Shown here: positions 17,205 to 26,583 of the stretch, in pieces
Position numbering within the stretch: the first letter of the stretch is position 1
Layout: each line of letters opens with the position of its first letter
From: Enterococcus sulfureus ATCC 49903
GTDB taxonomy: Bacteria; Bacillota; Bacilli; Lactobacillales; Enterococcaceae
Assembly (NCBI RefSeq): GCF_000407605.1
Contig: NZ_ASWO01000005.1
Span: 1-64,000, forward strand
Direction: 5' to 3'
Length of the DNA stretch: 64,000 nt
Notes under the pieces: model-generated
Databases searched by the model: none
The model's input: only the letters and a program-made list of their open reading frames with translations
Told to the model about the DNA's origin: nothing
Translations under genes and position numbers: made by a program

Positions 17205-18527
17205 ATGTACACAACGGTAGAAGAAGCAATCGAGTGGATCCATAGTCGAAAAAAATTTGGAGTCCGACCTGGTTTGATGCGCATTGAATCTTTGCTTGAA
17301 AAATGCGACCATCCAGAACATCAAATCCCAACAATCCATGTGGCTGGAACGAATGGGAAAGGATCGACGGTGAGTTTTTTACGGTCTTTGTTGGCAGAAC
17401 AAGGATTGACAGTCGGCATATTTACCTCTCCTTATATCGAACGGTTTCATGAGCGAATCCAAATCGATCAAACGTTTATTTCCGACGAAGCATTGGTAAC
17501 GATTGTCAATCGGATTTATCCGGTTGTGATGGCCTTAGATGAAGATCCAGAATTAACTGGAATCACAGAATTTGAAATTTTAACGGCATGTGCCTTTCTT
17601 TATTTTGCACAAGAAAATGTAGATGTCGCGGTCATCGAAGTTGGCCTAGGTGGATTATACGATTCCACGAACGTGATTACGCCAAAAGTCAGTGTGATCA
17701 CTACAATCGGACTAGATCATATGGATATTTTAGGCGATACGATCGAAGAGATTGCCCTTCAAAAAGCTGGAATCATTAAGCCTTCTGTTCCGGTAGTCAT
17801 CGGGAATATAGCCGAACCGGCATTGTCGGTTTTAAAACAAGTCGCAAAAAATAAACAAGCACCGGCAAGTATTTATGATCAGAATTTTCATCCACACTAC
17901 GAACATGTAGATGCACAGTGGGGCGAATGGTGGACATTTTATAACGAAGCAGGCAGAATTCAAGAGCTATATATCCCGCTGATGGGGCGTCATCAAGTGG
18001 AAAATGCGAGTGTGGCTTTGGAAGCCTTTTTGAATTACTGCACACAAATGAATCTGAAACCGCAGCAAAAAGAGATCAGACGTGGATTAAAACAAGCGTA
18101 CTGGCCAGCACGAATGGAACGACTGCATACAGATCCATTGATTATCGTAGATGGAGCACATAATGAACATGCGATGGCACGTTTAGTTGAGAATATGCAA
18201 CAAGACTTTAGTCAACGTAAGATTTACGTGTTATTTTCTGCTTTACAAACAAAGCCTGTTACTCAAATGATCGATCAATTGCTTACGATTCCAAATTGTG
18301 AGATTTTACTGACGACATTTGATTTTCCAAAAGCCTTAGTACTAAGTGATTCATTATTAAAAAAGGCACCAAAACGGTTATCTTTTGTATCTTTATGGCA
18401 AGTAGGTCTTGGAGAGATTCTCGAAAAAATGCAAGAAGATGATGTATTGTTGATTACAGGTTCTTTATATTTTGTGTCAGAAGTTCGCGCGTTTATTTTA
18501 ACTTTATTGGAGGAAAATAATGGCTAA
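17205..18527 (+). CDS. folC: Folylpolyglutamate / dihydrofolate synthase
   Basis: A 440-residue Mur-ligase-family enzyme adding glutamate to folates and possibly to dihydropteroate. The ATP loop is HVAGTNGKGST near residue 45, TSPYIERFHERI follows, and the C-terminal domain carries VDGAHNEHAM. GTGGAGG lies before the ATG. It overlaps the next HAD gene by 8 nt, so the two are coupled. The order valS-folC-HAD-radC is common in enterococci and lactobacilli. Confidence 0.94.
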   Translation: MYTTVEEAIEWIHSRKKFGVRPGLMRIESLLEKCDHPEHQIPTIHVAGTNGKGSTVSFLRSLLAEQGLTVGIFTSPYIERFHERIQIDQTFISDEALVTIVNRIYPVVMALDEDPELTGITEFEILTACAFLYFAQENVDVAVIEVGLGGLYDSTNVITPKVSVITTIGLDHMDILGDTIEEIALQKAGIIKPSVPVVIGNIAEPALSVLKQVAKNKQAPASIYDQNFHPHYEHVDAQWGEWWTFYNEAGRIQELYIPLMGRHQVENASVALEAFLNYCTQMNLKPQQKEIRRGLKQAYWPARMERLHTDPLIIVDGAHNEHAMARLVENMQQDFSQRKIYVLFSALQTKPVTQMIDQLLTIPNCEILLTTFDFPKALVLSDSLLKKAPKRLSFVSLWQVGLGEILEKMQEDDVLLITGSLYFVSEVRAFILTLLEENNG

Positions 18528-19188
18528 ACTAGAGGTACTTATATTTGATATGGATGGATTATTGATTGATTCAGAACAAGTCTATTATTTAGGAAGTCAA
18601 AAAATTGCTGATCAATATGAAATGGCGTATACAAAAGAAACCTATCTAGAAGGTTTGGGATTATCAGATGAAGAGTTATACGCTTGGTATCACAAAATCT
18701 ACGATGACATCCACGGGGCAGATCTAGTTACACGATTTATTGAAGAAAGTTATGCCTGTTGTTTAGACTTGTTCGAGCAAGGGGAAGGAAAGTTAAAACC
18801 TGGTGTGGTAGAAGTCTTGGATTTTTGTGCTCAACATCAGATCAAAACTTGTGTAGCATCGAGTAATACCCGTCCTTTAGTTAAACAATTACTTGAAAAA
18901 CAAGGGATATTCGAGCGATTCGATGCCGTGTTTACAGCAGATGATGTCGCCAAAGCCAAACCAGATCCAGCTTTATTTATCGCTGCTAAAGAATATTTTC
19001 AAACGCAACCACAACACATGCTCGTCTTGGAAGATTCACATAATGGTATTCTAGCTGCCAATCGAGCAGATATTTCAGTGATCATGATTCCTGATTTATT
19101 GCCACCAACAGTCGATATGCAAATGGAAGCCGTTCTAGAAAGTCTATCAGATGTTCCTCATTATTTAGTTGAACAAGGATTTATTTAA
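18520..19188 (+). CDS. HAD-superfamily hydrolase (beta-phosphoglucomutase-like)
   Basis: A 222-residue HAD subclass I phosphatase. The catalytic motif is FDMDGLLIDSE (Asp10, Asp12); later come ASSNTRP, the lysine in KAKPDP, and LEDSHNG for Mg2+ binding. The four-helix cap lies at about 20-85. Proteins of this type act on sugar phosphates or similar small phosphates; the substrate is not evident. Its ATG lies within the last codons of folC (8-nt overlap) behind TTGGAGG, so translation is coupled. Confidence 0.9.
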   Translation: MAKLEVLIFDMDGLLIDSEQVYYLGSQKIADQYEMAYTKETYLEGLGLSDEELYAWYHKIYDDIHGADLVTRFIEESYACCLDLFEQGEGKLKPGVVEVLDFCAQHQIKTCVASSNTRPLVKQLLEKQGIFERFDAVFTADDVAKAKPDPALFIAAKEYFQTQPQHMLVLEDSHNGILAANRADISVIMIPDLLPPTVDMQMEAVLESLSDVPHYLVEQGFI

Positions 19189-19192
19189 AAAA

Positions 19193-19229
19193 TAAGTCGC
19201 AGTGAGAGGCTGTGACTTGTTTTTTTTTG
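19193..19229 (+). terminator. Terminator after the folC-HAD pair
   Basis: Stem AAGTCGCAG with CTGTGACTT (imperfect) around loop TGAGAGG, then a run of T. Confidence 0.75.
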
Positions 19230-19257
19230 CGTATATATAAGTAAAAGGAGGCGTATG

Positions 19258-19923
19258 ATGGAACAAGAAGTGAATCTTCCACCTCGTGAACGGTTAGTTT
19301 TATATGGAGAAACCCAGTTGCACACAGCAGAATTACTCGCTATTTTATTTCGCAGCGGCAATAAACAATACGATGTAAATCAAATCGTCACGGCATTTAT
19401 GCTACAATTTCCAACGCTTCATGCCTTACGTACTGCAAATTTAGCTGAATTACAGCAAGTCAATGGGATTGGATTGGTACGAGCAGTCGAGTTAAAGGCA
19501 ATGATCGAATTAGGACGACGGATCCAAGTGAGTCAACAAACTAAATTTGGAAAAATTACGTCGAGCTTTATGATCGCGCAACAGTTGATGGAGGAGATGC
19601 GTGATTTAGCGCAAGAGCATTTACTGTGCTTTTACTTGAATACCAAAAATGAGGTAATGGGAAAAGAAACGATTTTTATTGGATCTTTGAATCAATCGAT
19701 CGCGCATCCACGAGAAATTTTTAAAGGGGCCGTACGTCATAGTGCCGCTCGAATTTTAATTGCCCATAATCATCCCAGTGGCGACCCCAAACCATCAGAA
19801 CAAGACTATGAATTTACGAAACGCGTGAAAAAGTGTGGATTCTTAATGGGAATCGAGTTACTAGATCACATTGTCGTAGGACACCAACAGTATGTTAGTT
19901 TAAAAGAAGAAGGCGTTATCTAG
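19258..19923 (+). CDS. radC: RadC family JAB-domain protein
   Basis: A 221-residue protein with helix-hairpin-helix-like repeats in the N-terminal half (VNGIGLVRAVELKA) and a C-terminal JAB/MPN metalloprotease-like domain with the zinc motif HNHPSGDPKPSEQD. The role is unsettled: RadC was named for DNA repair, but later work did not confirm this. AAAGGAGG ends six bases before the ATG at 19258; the ATG at 19255 is in frame but closer than usual. It stands after the folC terminator, and no strong promoter was found. Confidence 0.92.
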   Translation: MEQEVNLPPRERLVLYGETQLHTAELLAILFRSGNKQYDVNQIVTAFMLQFPTLHALRTANLAELQQVNGIGLVRAVELKAMIELGRRIQVSQQTKFGKITSSFMIAQQLMEEMRDLAQEHLLCFYLNTKNEVMGKETIFIGSLNQSIAHPREIFKGAVRHSAARILIAHNHPSGDPKPSEQDYEFTKRVKKCGFLMGIELLDHIVVGHQQYVSLKEEGVI

Positions 19924-19943
19924 GGAGAATCTCTGAAATTCTA

Positions 19944-20080
19944 TTGCAAAAAATCAAATACACGTGTAATATACTAGGTGTAATTTGTTTGAAAAGATTT
20001 TGAAGCAAAGGTTGTCAGGCCTCTGTCTTACACGAGCAATTTACGATAATTTAATGCTTTTGCATGAGGAGGTTATTTAC
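19944..20080 (+). promoter_or_regulatory. Cold-shock gene promoter and long leader
   Basis: TTGCAA (19944-19949), a 17-bp spacer and TAATAT (19967-19972), followed by a leader of about 100 nt before the ATG at 20081. Long structured leaders are usual for csp genes, where they help translation at low temperature. AGGAGG lies 8 nt before the start. Confidence 0.65.
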
Positions 20081-20281
20081 ATGGAACAAGGTACAGTAAA
20101 ATGGTTTAATGCAGAAAAAGGTTTTGGATTTATCACGCGTGAAGACGGTAGCGATGTATTCGTTCACTTTTCAGCAATCCAAACAGACGGATTTAAAACA
20201 CTTGAAGAAGGTCAAACTGTAACATTTGACGTTGAAGAATCAGATCGTGGTCCTCAAGCTGCAAACGTTACTAAAGCATAG
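20081..20281 (+). CDS. Cold-shock protein (CspA/CspB family)
   Basis: A 66-residue single cold-shock domain that binds single-stranded RNA and DNA. RNP1 is KGFGFITRE and RNP2 is VFVHFSAI; the N terminus [10 protein letters not shown] is typical. The ATG at 20081 is preceded by GAGGAGG; a longer in-frame reading from 19985 covers the leader and is rejected. It is monocistronic with a strong terminator. Confidence 0.96.
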   Translation: MEQGTVKWFNAEKGFGFITREDGSDVFVHFSAIQTDGFKTLEEGQTVTFDVEESDRGPQAANVTKA

Positions 20282-20292
20282 ATCATTGTAGC

Positions 20293-20328
20293 AAAAAAGC
20301 TCATTTCATTATGAAATGAGCTTTTTTT
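20293..20328. terminator. Bidirectional terminator between csp and rnjA
   Basis: Stem GCTCATTTCAT/ATGAAATGAGC with flanking A6 and T8, so it can end both the convergent csp and rnjA transcripts. Confidence 0.92.
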
Positions 20329-22013
20329 TATGCAGTTAATTCATCTGGTGTCATAATCATCCCTAAAATCATTGGATGACGTTCGGTTTGTTCAAATAAG
20401 AACGGCTGCAAGGCAGAAGCCATGGCTTCTTTTAATTTATGTTCTGTACAATCAGTTTGACGCAAAGCTTCACGTAAAGCGCGGAATAAAATCGTCTGTC
20501 CTTCATTGATCATTTCGCCGGATTCACGCATGTAGACAAATCCTCGTGACAAGATCTCTGGTCCGGCCAAAATTTCTTTTTTCGCGATATCGACAGTTGC
20601 AACAGCTAACACTAAACCTTCTTCAGAAAGAATACGACGGTCACGTAACACGACATTCCCGATATCGCCGATTCCATTACCATCCACATAGACATCACTG
20701 GCGTTAAAATGACCAGCAAGACGGGCGCTATCTGCAGTTAAGGCTAACATATCCCCATTTTCCATAATGAAGCAGTTTTCTTTTGGCACACCAGTTGCTT
20801 GAGCTAACTTGGTATGGATCTTCAACATTCTAAACTCACCATGAACAGGCATAAAGAATTTTGGTTTCATCAACCGTAACATTAATTTTTGTTCTTCTTG
20901 GCCACCGTGACCTGAAGTATGGATATTGTTTAGTTTTCCATGGATCACATGTGCGCCAGCTTCTAGCAATAAGTTGATCAGATGATTGACACTTGTTGTA
21001 TTTCCTGGAATTGGAGAACTTGAAAAGATGACAGTATCATCCGGGTGAATCTGAATTTGACGGTGGGTTCCGTTGGCAATTCGACTAAGGGCAGCCATTG
21101 GTTCACCTTGAGATCCGGTACATAAAATCATGGTTTCATTTGCAGGTAAACGATTGAGTTCGTGGGCATCAACAAACGTCCCTTTCGGCACATTGATATA
21201 GCCTAAACGTTGGCCATTCACGATTGCATTTTCCATACTGCGTCCAAAAACAGCGATTTTTCTTCCCGTTGCGACAGCCGCATCGGCCGCTTGTTGCAAG
21301 CGGAAGATATTGGAAGCAAAACTAGCAAAAATAATTCGGCCTTCTACTTTTTCAAAAATTTTCACAATCGAAGAACCAATTGTTTTCTCAGATTTTGTAA
21401 ATGTCGGAATCTCAGCGTTGGTGCTATCGGATAGCAGACAAAGCACGCCTTCTTCACCGATTCGAGCCATTTTGTGTAAATTCGCTGGCTCGCCTACTGG
21501 TGTAAAATCAAATTTAAAGTCACCAGTCGCCACGATATTTCCAGAAGGTGTTTTGACAACTACACCTAAGGCATCAGGGATACTATGTGTCGTTCTAAAG
21601 AAACTAACAGATGTTTTTCTAAAACGGATCACGGTATCTTCATTGATTTCATGCAGTGTCGCATCACGCAACAATCCATGCTCATCTAGTTTATTGGTAA
21701 TTAATGCCAAAGCTAGTGGTCCAGCATAGATCGGAATGTTGGCTTGACGTAAAAGGAAAGGGATCCCACCGATATGGTCTTCGTGACCATGGGTGATCAC
21801 TAACCCTTTTACTTTTTGGATATTTTGTACGATATAACTATAATCAGAAATAACATAATCGATTCCTAATAATTCATCTTCTGGAAATTTGATTCCAGCA
21901 TCGATAATGATAATTTCATCTTGAAATTGAACCCCATAGCAGTTCTTACCAATCTCACCTAGTCCACCGATACCAAATACGCCAGTCTCATTATTTTTTA
22001 GTGAGACTTTCAT
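20328..22013 (-). CDS. rnjA: Ribonuclease J1
   Basis: A 561-residue metallo-beta-lactamase/beta-CASP ribonuclease with 5'-3' exonuclease and endonuclease activity, central to mRNA decay and rRNA maturation in Firmicutes. The zinc motif is HGHEDH (75-80); beta-CASP motifs and [10 protein letters not shown] follow, then a C-terminal domain. Length is that of RNase J1. It starts one base after the rpoY stop, giving the usual rpoY-rnjA pair, and it depends on that gene's leader. The stop codon is within the shared terminator. Confidence 0.95.
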   Translation of the reverse strand: MKVSLKNNETGVFGIGGLGEIGKNCYGVQFQDEIIIIDAGIKFPEDELLGIDYVISDYSYIVQNIQKVKGLVITHGHEDHIGGIPFLLRQANIPIYAGPLALALITNKLDEHGLLRDATLHEINEDTVIRFRKTSVSFFRTTHSIPDALGVVVKTPSGNIVATGDFKFDFTPVGEPANLHKMARIGEEGVLCLLSDSTNAEIPTFTKSEKTIGSSIVKIFEKVEGRIIFASFASNIFRLQQAADAAVATGRKIAVFGRSMENAIVNGQRLGYINVPKGTFVDAHELNRLPANETMILCTGSQGEPMAALSRIANGTHRQIQIHPDDTVIFSSSPIPGNTTSVNHLINLLLEAGAHVIHGKLNNIHTSGHGGQEEQKLMLRLMKPKFFMPVHGEFRMLKIHTKLAQATGVPKENCFIMENGDMLALTADSARLAGHFNASDVYVDGNGIGDIGNVVLRDRRILSEEGLVLAVATVDIAKKEILAGPEILSRGFVYMRESGEMINEGQTILFRALREALRQTDCTEHKLKEAMASALQPFLFEQTERHPMILGMIMTPDELTA

Positions 22014-22014
22014 C

Positions 22015-22227
22015 TTAAAACTCCTTAAGTTGGAAATCAGTGTTTTCTTTTTCGTATTCTAAATGGTTGCCATCTAGTAGTTGTACGAATTCGATGTTAT
22101 ATGGGGTATTTTCTTCAACAAGTTGACGTGCGATTACGTCAGATTCTGCTTCGATGTAGAGCGTTTGTGTTTGCTCTCTTTTTGGGTTTCTTTCTTTTGT
22201 TTCTTGATAATAAACTTTATAAATCAT
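22015..22227 (-). CDS. rpoY: RNA polymerase epsilon subunit
   Basis: A 70-residue small auxiliary subunit of Firmicutes RNA polymerase (formerly YkzG, DUF1447). The N terminus [20 protein letters not shown] is typical. AAAGGAG lies before the ATG. It is directly followed by rnjA with a 1-nt gap, the conserved arrangement that links RNA synthesis with RNA decay in one transcript. Confidence 0.95.
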   Translation of the reverse strand: MIYKVYYQETKERNPKREQTQTLYIEAESDVIARQLVEENTPYNIEFVQLLDGNHLEYEKENTDFQLKEF

Positions 22228-22565
22228 AATATAAACTCCTTTATCTGCGTCATGCAGTTGTTTAATTGGGGACAGTGTTTAGTCAACACAAAATAAGGTC
22301 AAAGGGACCTGGATTTTTAAACGATATACTCATACCAAACACGGATGTCTAGTCTAAGAGAAAGCCTTGTCTACGCCTTCAAATTGTCTGCTAAATCTGT
22401 TCAACCGGATACTAGGATAATTTTATCCTATACGTATCCATATTTTAGCATAAAAAGAAAAATAAGTATAGAAAGCAACCAAACTCTTTGGTCTAGCTCA
22501 AAGTTTTCTTTCAAAATTTACTATGATATAGTAAGGAAGAATGATTAAAAAGGAGGGAACGATAA
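22228..22565. promoter_or_regulatory. Divergent control region rpoY-rnjA / ABC exporter
   Basis: A 338-bp non-coding stretch. On minus, an extended -10 TGCTAAAAT (TAAAAT at 22442-22447) is the best promoter candidate for rpoY-rnjA, giving a leader of about 210 nt. Overlapping the predicted start is a strong dyad at 22407-22439 (TAGGATAA/TTATCCTA around AA, with outer arms GGATAC/GTATCC). It has no T run on either side. On plus, TATGAT at 22522-22527 may be the -10 of the ABC operon. I see no gene here; a 67-codon reading frame at 22345 has no ribosome-binding site. Confidence 0.5.
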
Positions 22566-24299
22566 GTGAAAGTTATGTGGCGTTACACAAAAGCATATAA
22601 AGGATTGCTGTTTTTGAATCTTATTTGTGCGTTTGGTTTTATTTTGATTGAACTTGGATTGCCAACATTGCTCGCGCAAATGATCGATGTCGGGTTACGA
22701 CAAAATGATTTTGCGTATGTCCAAAAAATGGGATGGTGGATGTTGGGAATTGTTATTTTAGGTGTTGCGATGAATATTGGACTGGGGATTTCGACAGCTA
22801 GAATTACCTCGAATATCACTGCCGATATCCGAAATGAATTGTTTGAAAAGACGCAAACTTATTCACATTATGAATATGAACGGTTTGGCGTATCGTCATT
22901 GATTACACGTGTGACAAACGATGCCTATCAAATTATGCTCTTCTTACAAAGTACCTTAAGAATGGGATTGGTCACACCGATTATGTTTGTGTCCAGTTTA
23001 GTGTTGGTCTTTCGAACAAGTGCCTCTCTTGGATGGTATGTGTTTGGGGCGTTACCTTTCTTACTTGTAGGAATCGTCATCATTGCAAAGATCTCTGATC
23101 CGTTATCCGTAAAACAACAAAAGAACTTAGATAAACTAAATGGTTCCTTGCGTGAAACACTTTCTGGTTTACGTGTTATTCGCGCTTTTGTGAATGAATC
23201 CTTTGAAGAAAAACGCTTTGAAGACATTAACCGCGACTATACACAAAGTTCTAAAAAGTTATTTCGAATCATGGCGATTACTCAACCTGCCTTTTTCTTT
23301 TTATTCAATACGGTTATGGTATTGATCATTTGGCAAGGAAGTATCCAAATCAATGCCGGTGATCTTGAAGTCGGAAATTTGATCGCGTTTATTGAATATA
23401 TTTTCCACGCATTGTTCTCATTTATGCTATTTGCGACTGTATTTATGATGTATCCTCGTGCAGCCGTTTCAGCTGGACGTATCGAGGAAGCCTTAGAAGC
23501 CAATCCAACGATTCAAAGTCCTGAAAATGGTATTACCACGACGACAACGAAAGGAGAGATCGCATTTGAACGGGTGACGTTTGCTTATCCAGGAGATAGT
23601 GAGTCACCTGTGATTCGAGATGTCTCGTTTGAAGCCCATCCCGGTCAGACCGTGGCGTTTATTGGAAGTACAGGAAGTGGGAAATCGACGCTGATTCAAT
23701 TGCTACCACGTTTCTTTGATCCGACACACGGTAAAGTGAAAATCGATGGCTATGAGACTGCTGAATATGACTTAGCGCATTTGCGTCAAAAAATCGGCTA
23801 TATTCCACAAAAAGCCTTATTGTTTACCGGAACGATTGCTGAAAACTTACGTTATGGAAAAGAAGAGGCAACCGATGAAGAGATTTATCGCGCATTAGAC
23901 ATCGCACAAGCAACGGAGTTTATTTCGCGTTTACCGGAAGGAATTGATACGAAGATTTCAGAAGGCGGATCGAATCTATCTGGAGGACAAAAACAACGTT
24001 TAGCCATTGCCAGAGCCGTGATTCGTCAACCAGAGATCTATATCTTTGACGATAGTTTTTCAGCTCTAGATTACAAAACGGATGCTGCTTTACGTGAAGC
24101 ATTAAAACCAGTTACGACACAAGCGACTGTCTTGATCGTCGCCCAACGCGTTGGAACGATTCGTCAAGCAGATAAAATTGTGGTATTAAACGAAGGAAAC
24201 GTAGTAGGAGAAGGCACCCATGAAGAATTATTAGAGACGTGTGCCATCTATTACGATATTGCATCCTCACAATTAACAGAGGAGGAGTTACGTAAATGA
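22566..24299 (+). CDS. ABC exporter half-transporter, degenerate-site subunit
   Basis: A 577-residue permease-ATPase fusion: six membrane helices (about 15-300), then a nucleotide-binding domain with Walker A GSTGSGKST and signature LSGGQKQR. Walker B reads IFDDSFSALD, with Asp in place of the catalytic Glu. This is the pattern of the BmrC-type subunit of heterodimeric type IV exporters. The GTG start is set by AGGAGGG eight bases upstream. Its stop overlaps the next gene's start (ATGA), so the two subunits are made together. Substrate unknown; drug or lipid export is typical for relatives. Confidence 0.92.
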   Translation: MKVMWRYTKAYKGLLFLNLICAFGFILIELGLPTLLAQMIDVGLRQNDFAYVQKMGWWMLGIVILGVAMNIGLGISTARITSNITADIRNELFEKTQTYSHYEYERFGVSSLITRVTNDAYQIMLFLQSTLRMGLVTPIMFVSSLVLVFRTSASLGWYVFGALPFLLVGIVIIAKISDPLSVKQQKNLDKLNGSLRETLSGLRVIRAFVNESFEEKRFEDINRDYTQSSKKLFRIMAITQPAFFFLFNTVMVLIIWQGSIQINAGDLEVGNLIAFIEYIFHALFSFMLFATVFMMYPRAAVSAGRIEEALEANPTIQSPENGITTTTTKGEIAFERVTFAYPGDSESPVIRDVSFEAHPGQTVAFIGSTGSGKSTLIQLLPRFFDPTHGKVKIDGYETAEYDLAHLRQKIGYIPQKALLFTGTIAENLRYGKEEATDEEIYRALDIAQATEFISRLPEGIDTKISEGGSNLSGGQKQRLAIARAVIRQPEIYIFDDSFSALDYKTDAALREALKPVTTQATVLIVAQRVGTIRQADKIVVLNEGNVVGEGTHEELLETCAIYYDIASSQLTEEELRK

Positions 24300-26050
24300 G
24301 ACAGATAAAAGCATTATTTCGGATCGCAGAGTATCTGAAACCTTATAAGATTCGATTTGGTTTTGTATTGTTGTTAACCATTGCCAGCTCAGCGTTTAAT
24401 GGGATCTTACCTTATGTAATTGGCTTGCCGACGACTAAAATCGCACAAGATCTTACAAAAGGCAACCCAGTTGATTTTGGGTATATCAAACAGACACTAG
24501 TCTGGATTTTGCTTGTCGGGTTTTCTTATGGGATTTGCCAATTGCTTGCCGGTGTGATGATGACCAATGTTGTACAATCCGCTATGCGCGATTTACGTCA
24601 TGATATCGAACAAAAAATCAATCGCTTGCCTATGTCTTATTTTGATAGTCAAAAACAAGGAGATATTTTGTCTCGCGTCACAAATGACGTAGATGCCTTA
24701 AGTGGTGCGATGCAACAAGCATTGATTGGGATCTTTTCAGCGATCTTAAGCATTATTTTTGCTGTAGCGTTGATGTTTTACATCAATGTCTTTATGGCAT
24801 TAGTGAGCTTGATCATGATTCCAGTATCGTATTTTATTTCTCAGTATATCGTCAAAAAGTCACAGATTTACTTCAATCGGATGCAAAACTCACTAGGAAC
24901 CATGAATGGGTTCGTTCAAGAAAATATGACAGGTTTTAGTGTACTTAAAATGTATGGTCGTGAACAACAAACGGTTGAAGAATTTCATGAAGTCAATGGG
25001 AAATTGCGTCAATTCGGCTTTAAAGCCACTGTCATTTCAGGATTGATGATGCCATTTGTACAGTTGACATCCTATTTGACCTATGTCGTTATGGCTGTGT
25101 TGGGCATGTATTATGTGATTGCTGGTGTCTTAGTAGTGGGACAATTACAAGCCTTTATTCAATACATTTGGCAAGTCAGTCAACCTTTAGGCAATATCAC
25201 ACAGCTATCGGCATTGTTACAAAGTGCTTCGGCGGCGTCAAAACGGGTATTTAGTTTCTTAGATGAAGAAGAAGAGACGATCATTGGTGAAGATCAACAG
25301 TTACCAGAGCCTGTTACAGGAACCGTTAGTTTTGAAAATGTTTCGTTTTCATACCATCCAGATAAACCATTGATCAAGAATTTCAACCTTGAAGTAAAAG
25401 CTGGACAAACAGTGGCGATCGTAGGACCAACAGGTGCCGGGAAAACAACCTTGATCAATTTATTGATGCGTTTTTACGACGTGAATTCAGGTGCAATTAA
25501 AATCGATGGGGTCGATACTAAAACTGTATCCAGACAAGCTGTTAGACAACAATTTGGGATGGTCTTACAAGATGCATGGCTTTATGAAGGAACGATCGCA
25601 GACAATATCCGTTTTGGTCGTTTAGATGCATCTGATTATGAAATTGTCGATGCAGCAAAAGCCGCCAATGTAGATCATTTCATTCGAACGATGCCAAATG
25701 GCTATGAGATGGTGATCAATGCGGAAGGTGAGAATGTCTCATTAGGACAAAAACAGTTATTGACGATTGCCCGAGCGATTTTGGCGGATCCTAAAATTTT
25801 GATTTTAGATGAAGCGACAAGTTCTGTCGATACACGATTGGAACAATTGATTCAAAAAGCTATGGAAAAAATCATGACAGGACGCACAAGTTTTGTCATC
25901 GCCCATCGATTATCTACGATTCGTGAAGCCGATCTGATTTTAGTACTTGACCAAGGGTCGATCGTAGAACAAGGGACACATGAAAGTTTACTGGCATCAG
26001 GTGGATTTTATAGTAAATTATACAATAGTCAATTTGCAGAAGAATTGTAG
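24296..26050 (+). CDS. ABC exporter half-transporter, catalytic-site subunit
   Basis: A 584-residue permease-ATPase fusion partner of the preceding gene: membrane part about 20-310, Walker A GPTGAGKTT, Walker B ILILDEATSSVD with the catalytic Glu. The signature is VSLGQKQ, not LSGGQ. Together with the Asp in the partner, the heterodimer has one full ATP site (this Walker A/B plus the partner's LSGGQ) and one degenerate site, as in BmrCD and TM287/288. It overlaps the partner by 4 nt. The gamma-carbonic-anhydrase-like gene follows after 13 nt. Confidence 0.92.
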   Translation: MRQIKALFRIAEYLKPYKIRFGFVLLLTIASSAFNGILPYVIGLPTTKIAQDLTKGNPVDFGYIKQTLVWILLVGFSYGICQLLAGVMMTNVVQSAMRDLRHDIEQKINRLPMSYFDSQKQGDILSRVTNDVDALSGAMQQALIGIFSAILSIIFAVALMFYINVFMALVSLIMIPVSYFISQYIVKKSQIYFNRMQNSLGTMNGFVQENMTGFSVLKMYGREQQTVEEFHEVNGKLRQFGFKATVISGLMMPFVQLTSYLTYVVMAVLGMYYVIAGVLVVGQLQAFIQYIWQVSQPLGNITQLSALLQSASAASKRVFSFLDEEEETIIGEDQQLPEPVTGTVSFENVSFSYHPDKPLIKNFNLEVKAGQTVAIVGPTGAGKTTLINLLMRFYDVNSGAIKIDGVDTKTVSRQAVRQQFGMVLQDAWLYEGTIADNIRFGRLDASDYEIVDAAKAANVDHFIRTMPNGYEMVINAEGENVSLGQKQLLTIARAILADPKILILDEATSSVDTRLEQLIQKAMEKIMTGRTSFVIAHRLSTIREADLILVLDQGSIVEQGTHESLLASGGFYSKLYNSQFAEEL

Positions 26051-26063
26051 AAAGAGGCGGAAG

Positions 26064-26546
26064 ATGGAGCATTTTATCGCAACAGGTGCGCATGTGGTAG
26101 GGGACGTAACGCTTGGTAAAGAAGTAAGTATTTGGTATCAAAGTGTACTTCGTGCAGATGTTGCACCGATTATTGTTCAAGCGCGTTCAAATATTCAAGA
26201 TGGCACGATCATTCATGTCGGACACGATCAGCCTACGATCATAGAAGAGGATGTGACAGTAGGACATCAATGTATGCTTCATGGCTGTCATATCAAAAAA
26301 GGTGCCTTAATTGGAATGAGTTCGATTATTCTAGATGGGGCTGTCATCGGAGAAAATAGCTTGATCGGTGCAGGCTCTTTAGTTACAAAACACACGGTGA
26401 TCCCACCGAATTCTCTTGCCTTTGGTCGTCCAGCCAAGGTGATTCGACCGTTGACTGAAGCTGAAATCAACGCCAATCATGAGAATACCGCACATTATGT
26501 ACAATTAGCTAAAGAATTTCAATCAGGAACGTATCCTGAACAATAA
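26064..26546 (+). CDS. Gamma-carbonic anhydrase-like hexapeptide protein
   Basis: A 160-residue left-handed beta-helix protein of the YrdA/PaaY family. Hexapeptide repeats run through about residues 10-135, and the metal-binding histidines appear in IIHVGH and VGHQCMLHGC. Relatives bind zinc and some have carbonic anhydrase activity; many have no known function. The ATG at 26064 is chosen by the upstream AGAGGCGG; an earlier in-frame ATG at 25980 lies inside the ABC gene. It probably shares the ABC transcript. Confidence 0.88.
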   Translation: MEHFIATGAHVVGDVTLGKEVSIWYQSVLRADVAPIIVQARSNIQDGTIIHVGHDQPTIIEEDVTVGHQCMLHGCHIKKGALIGMSSIILDGAVIGENSLIGAGSLVTKHTVIPPNSLAFGRPAKVIRPLTEAEINANHENTAHYVQLAKEFQSGTYPEQ

Positions 26547-26583
26547 AAAAAGTGAGGATCTATTTTGATCCTCACTCTTTTTT
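26545..26583. terminator. Bidirectional terminator
   Basis: Stem AGTGAGGATC (26551-26560) with GATCCTCACT (26567-26576), loop TATTTT, A-run before and T-run after. It serves both the hexapeptide-protein gene and clpP. Confidence 0.9.

Noticed and set aside
21310-21729. A 139-codon plus-strand frame inside rnjA
   Set aside because: Fully covered by the well-supported rnjA gene on the other strand; no start signal.
22345-22548. A 67-codon frame in the rpoY/ABC intergenic region
   Set aside because: No ribosome-binding site, odd composition, and it runs across the 22407-22439 dyad.
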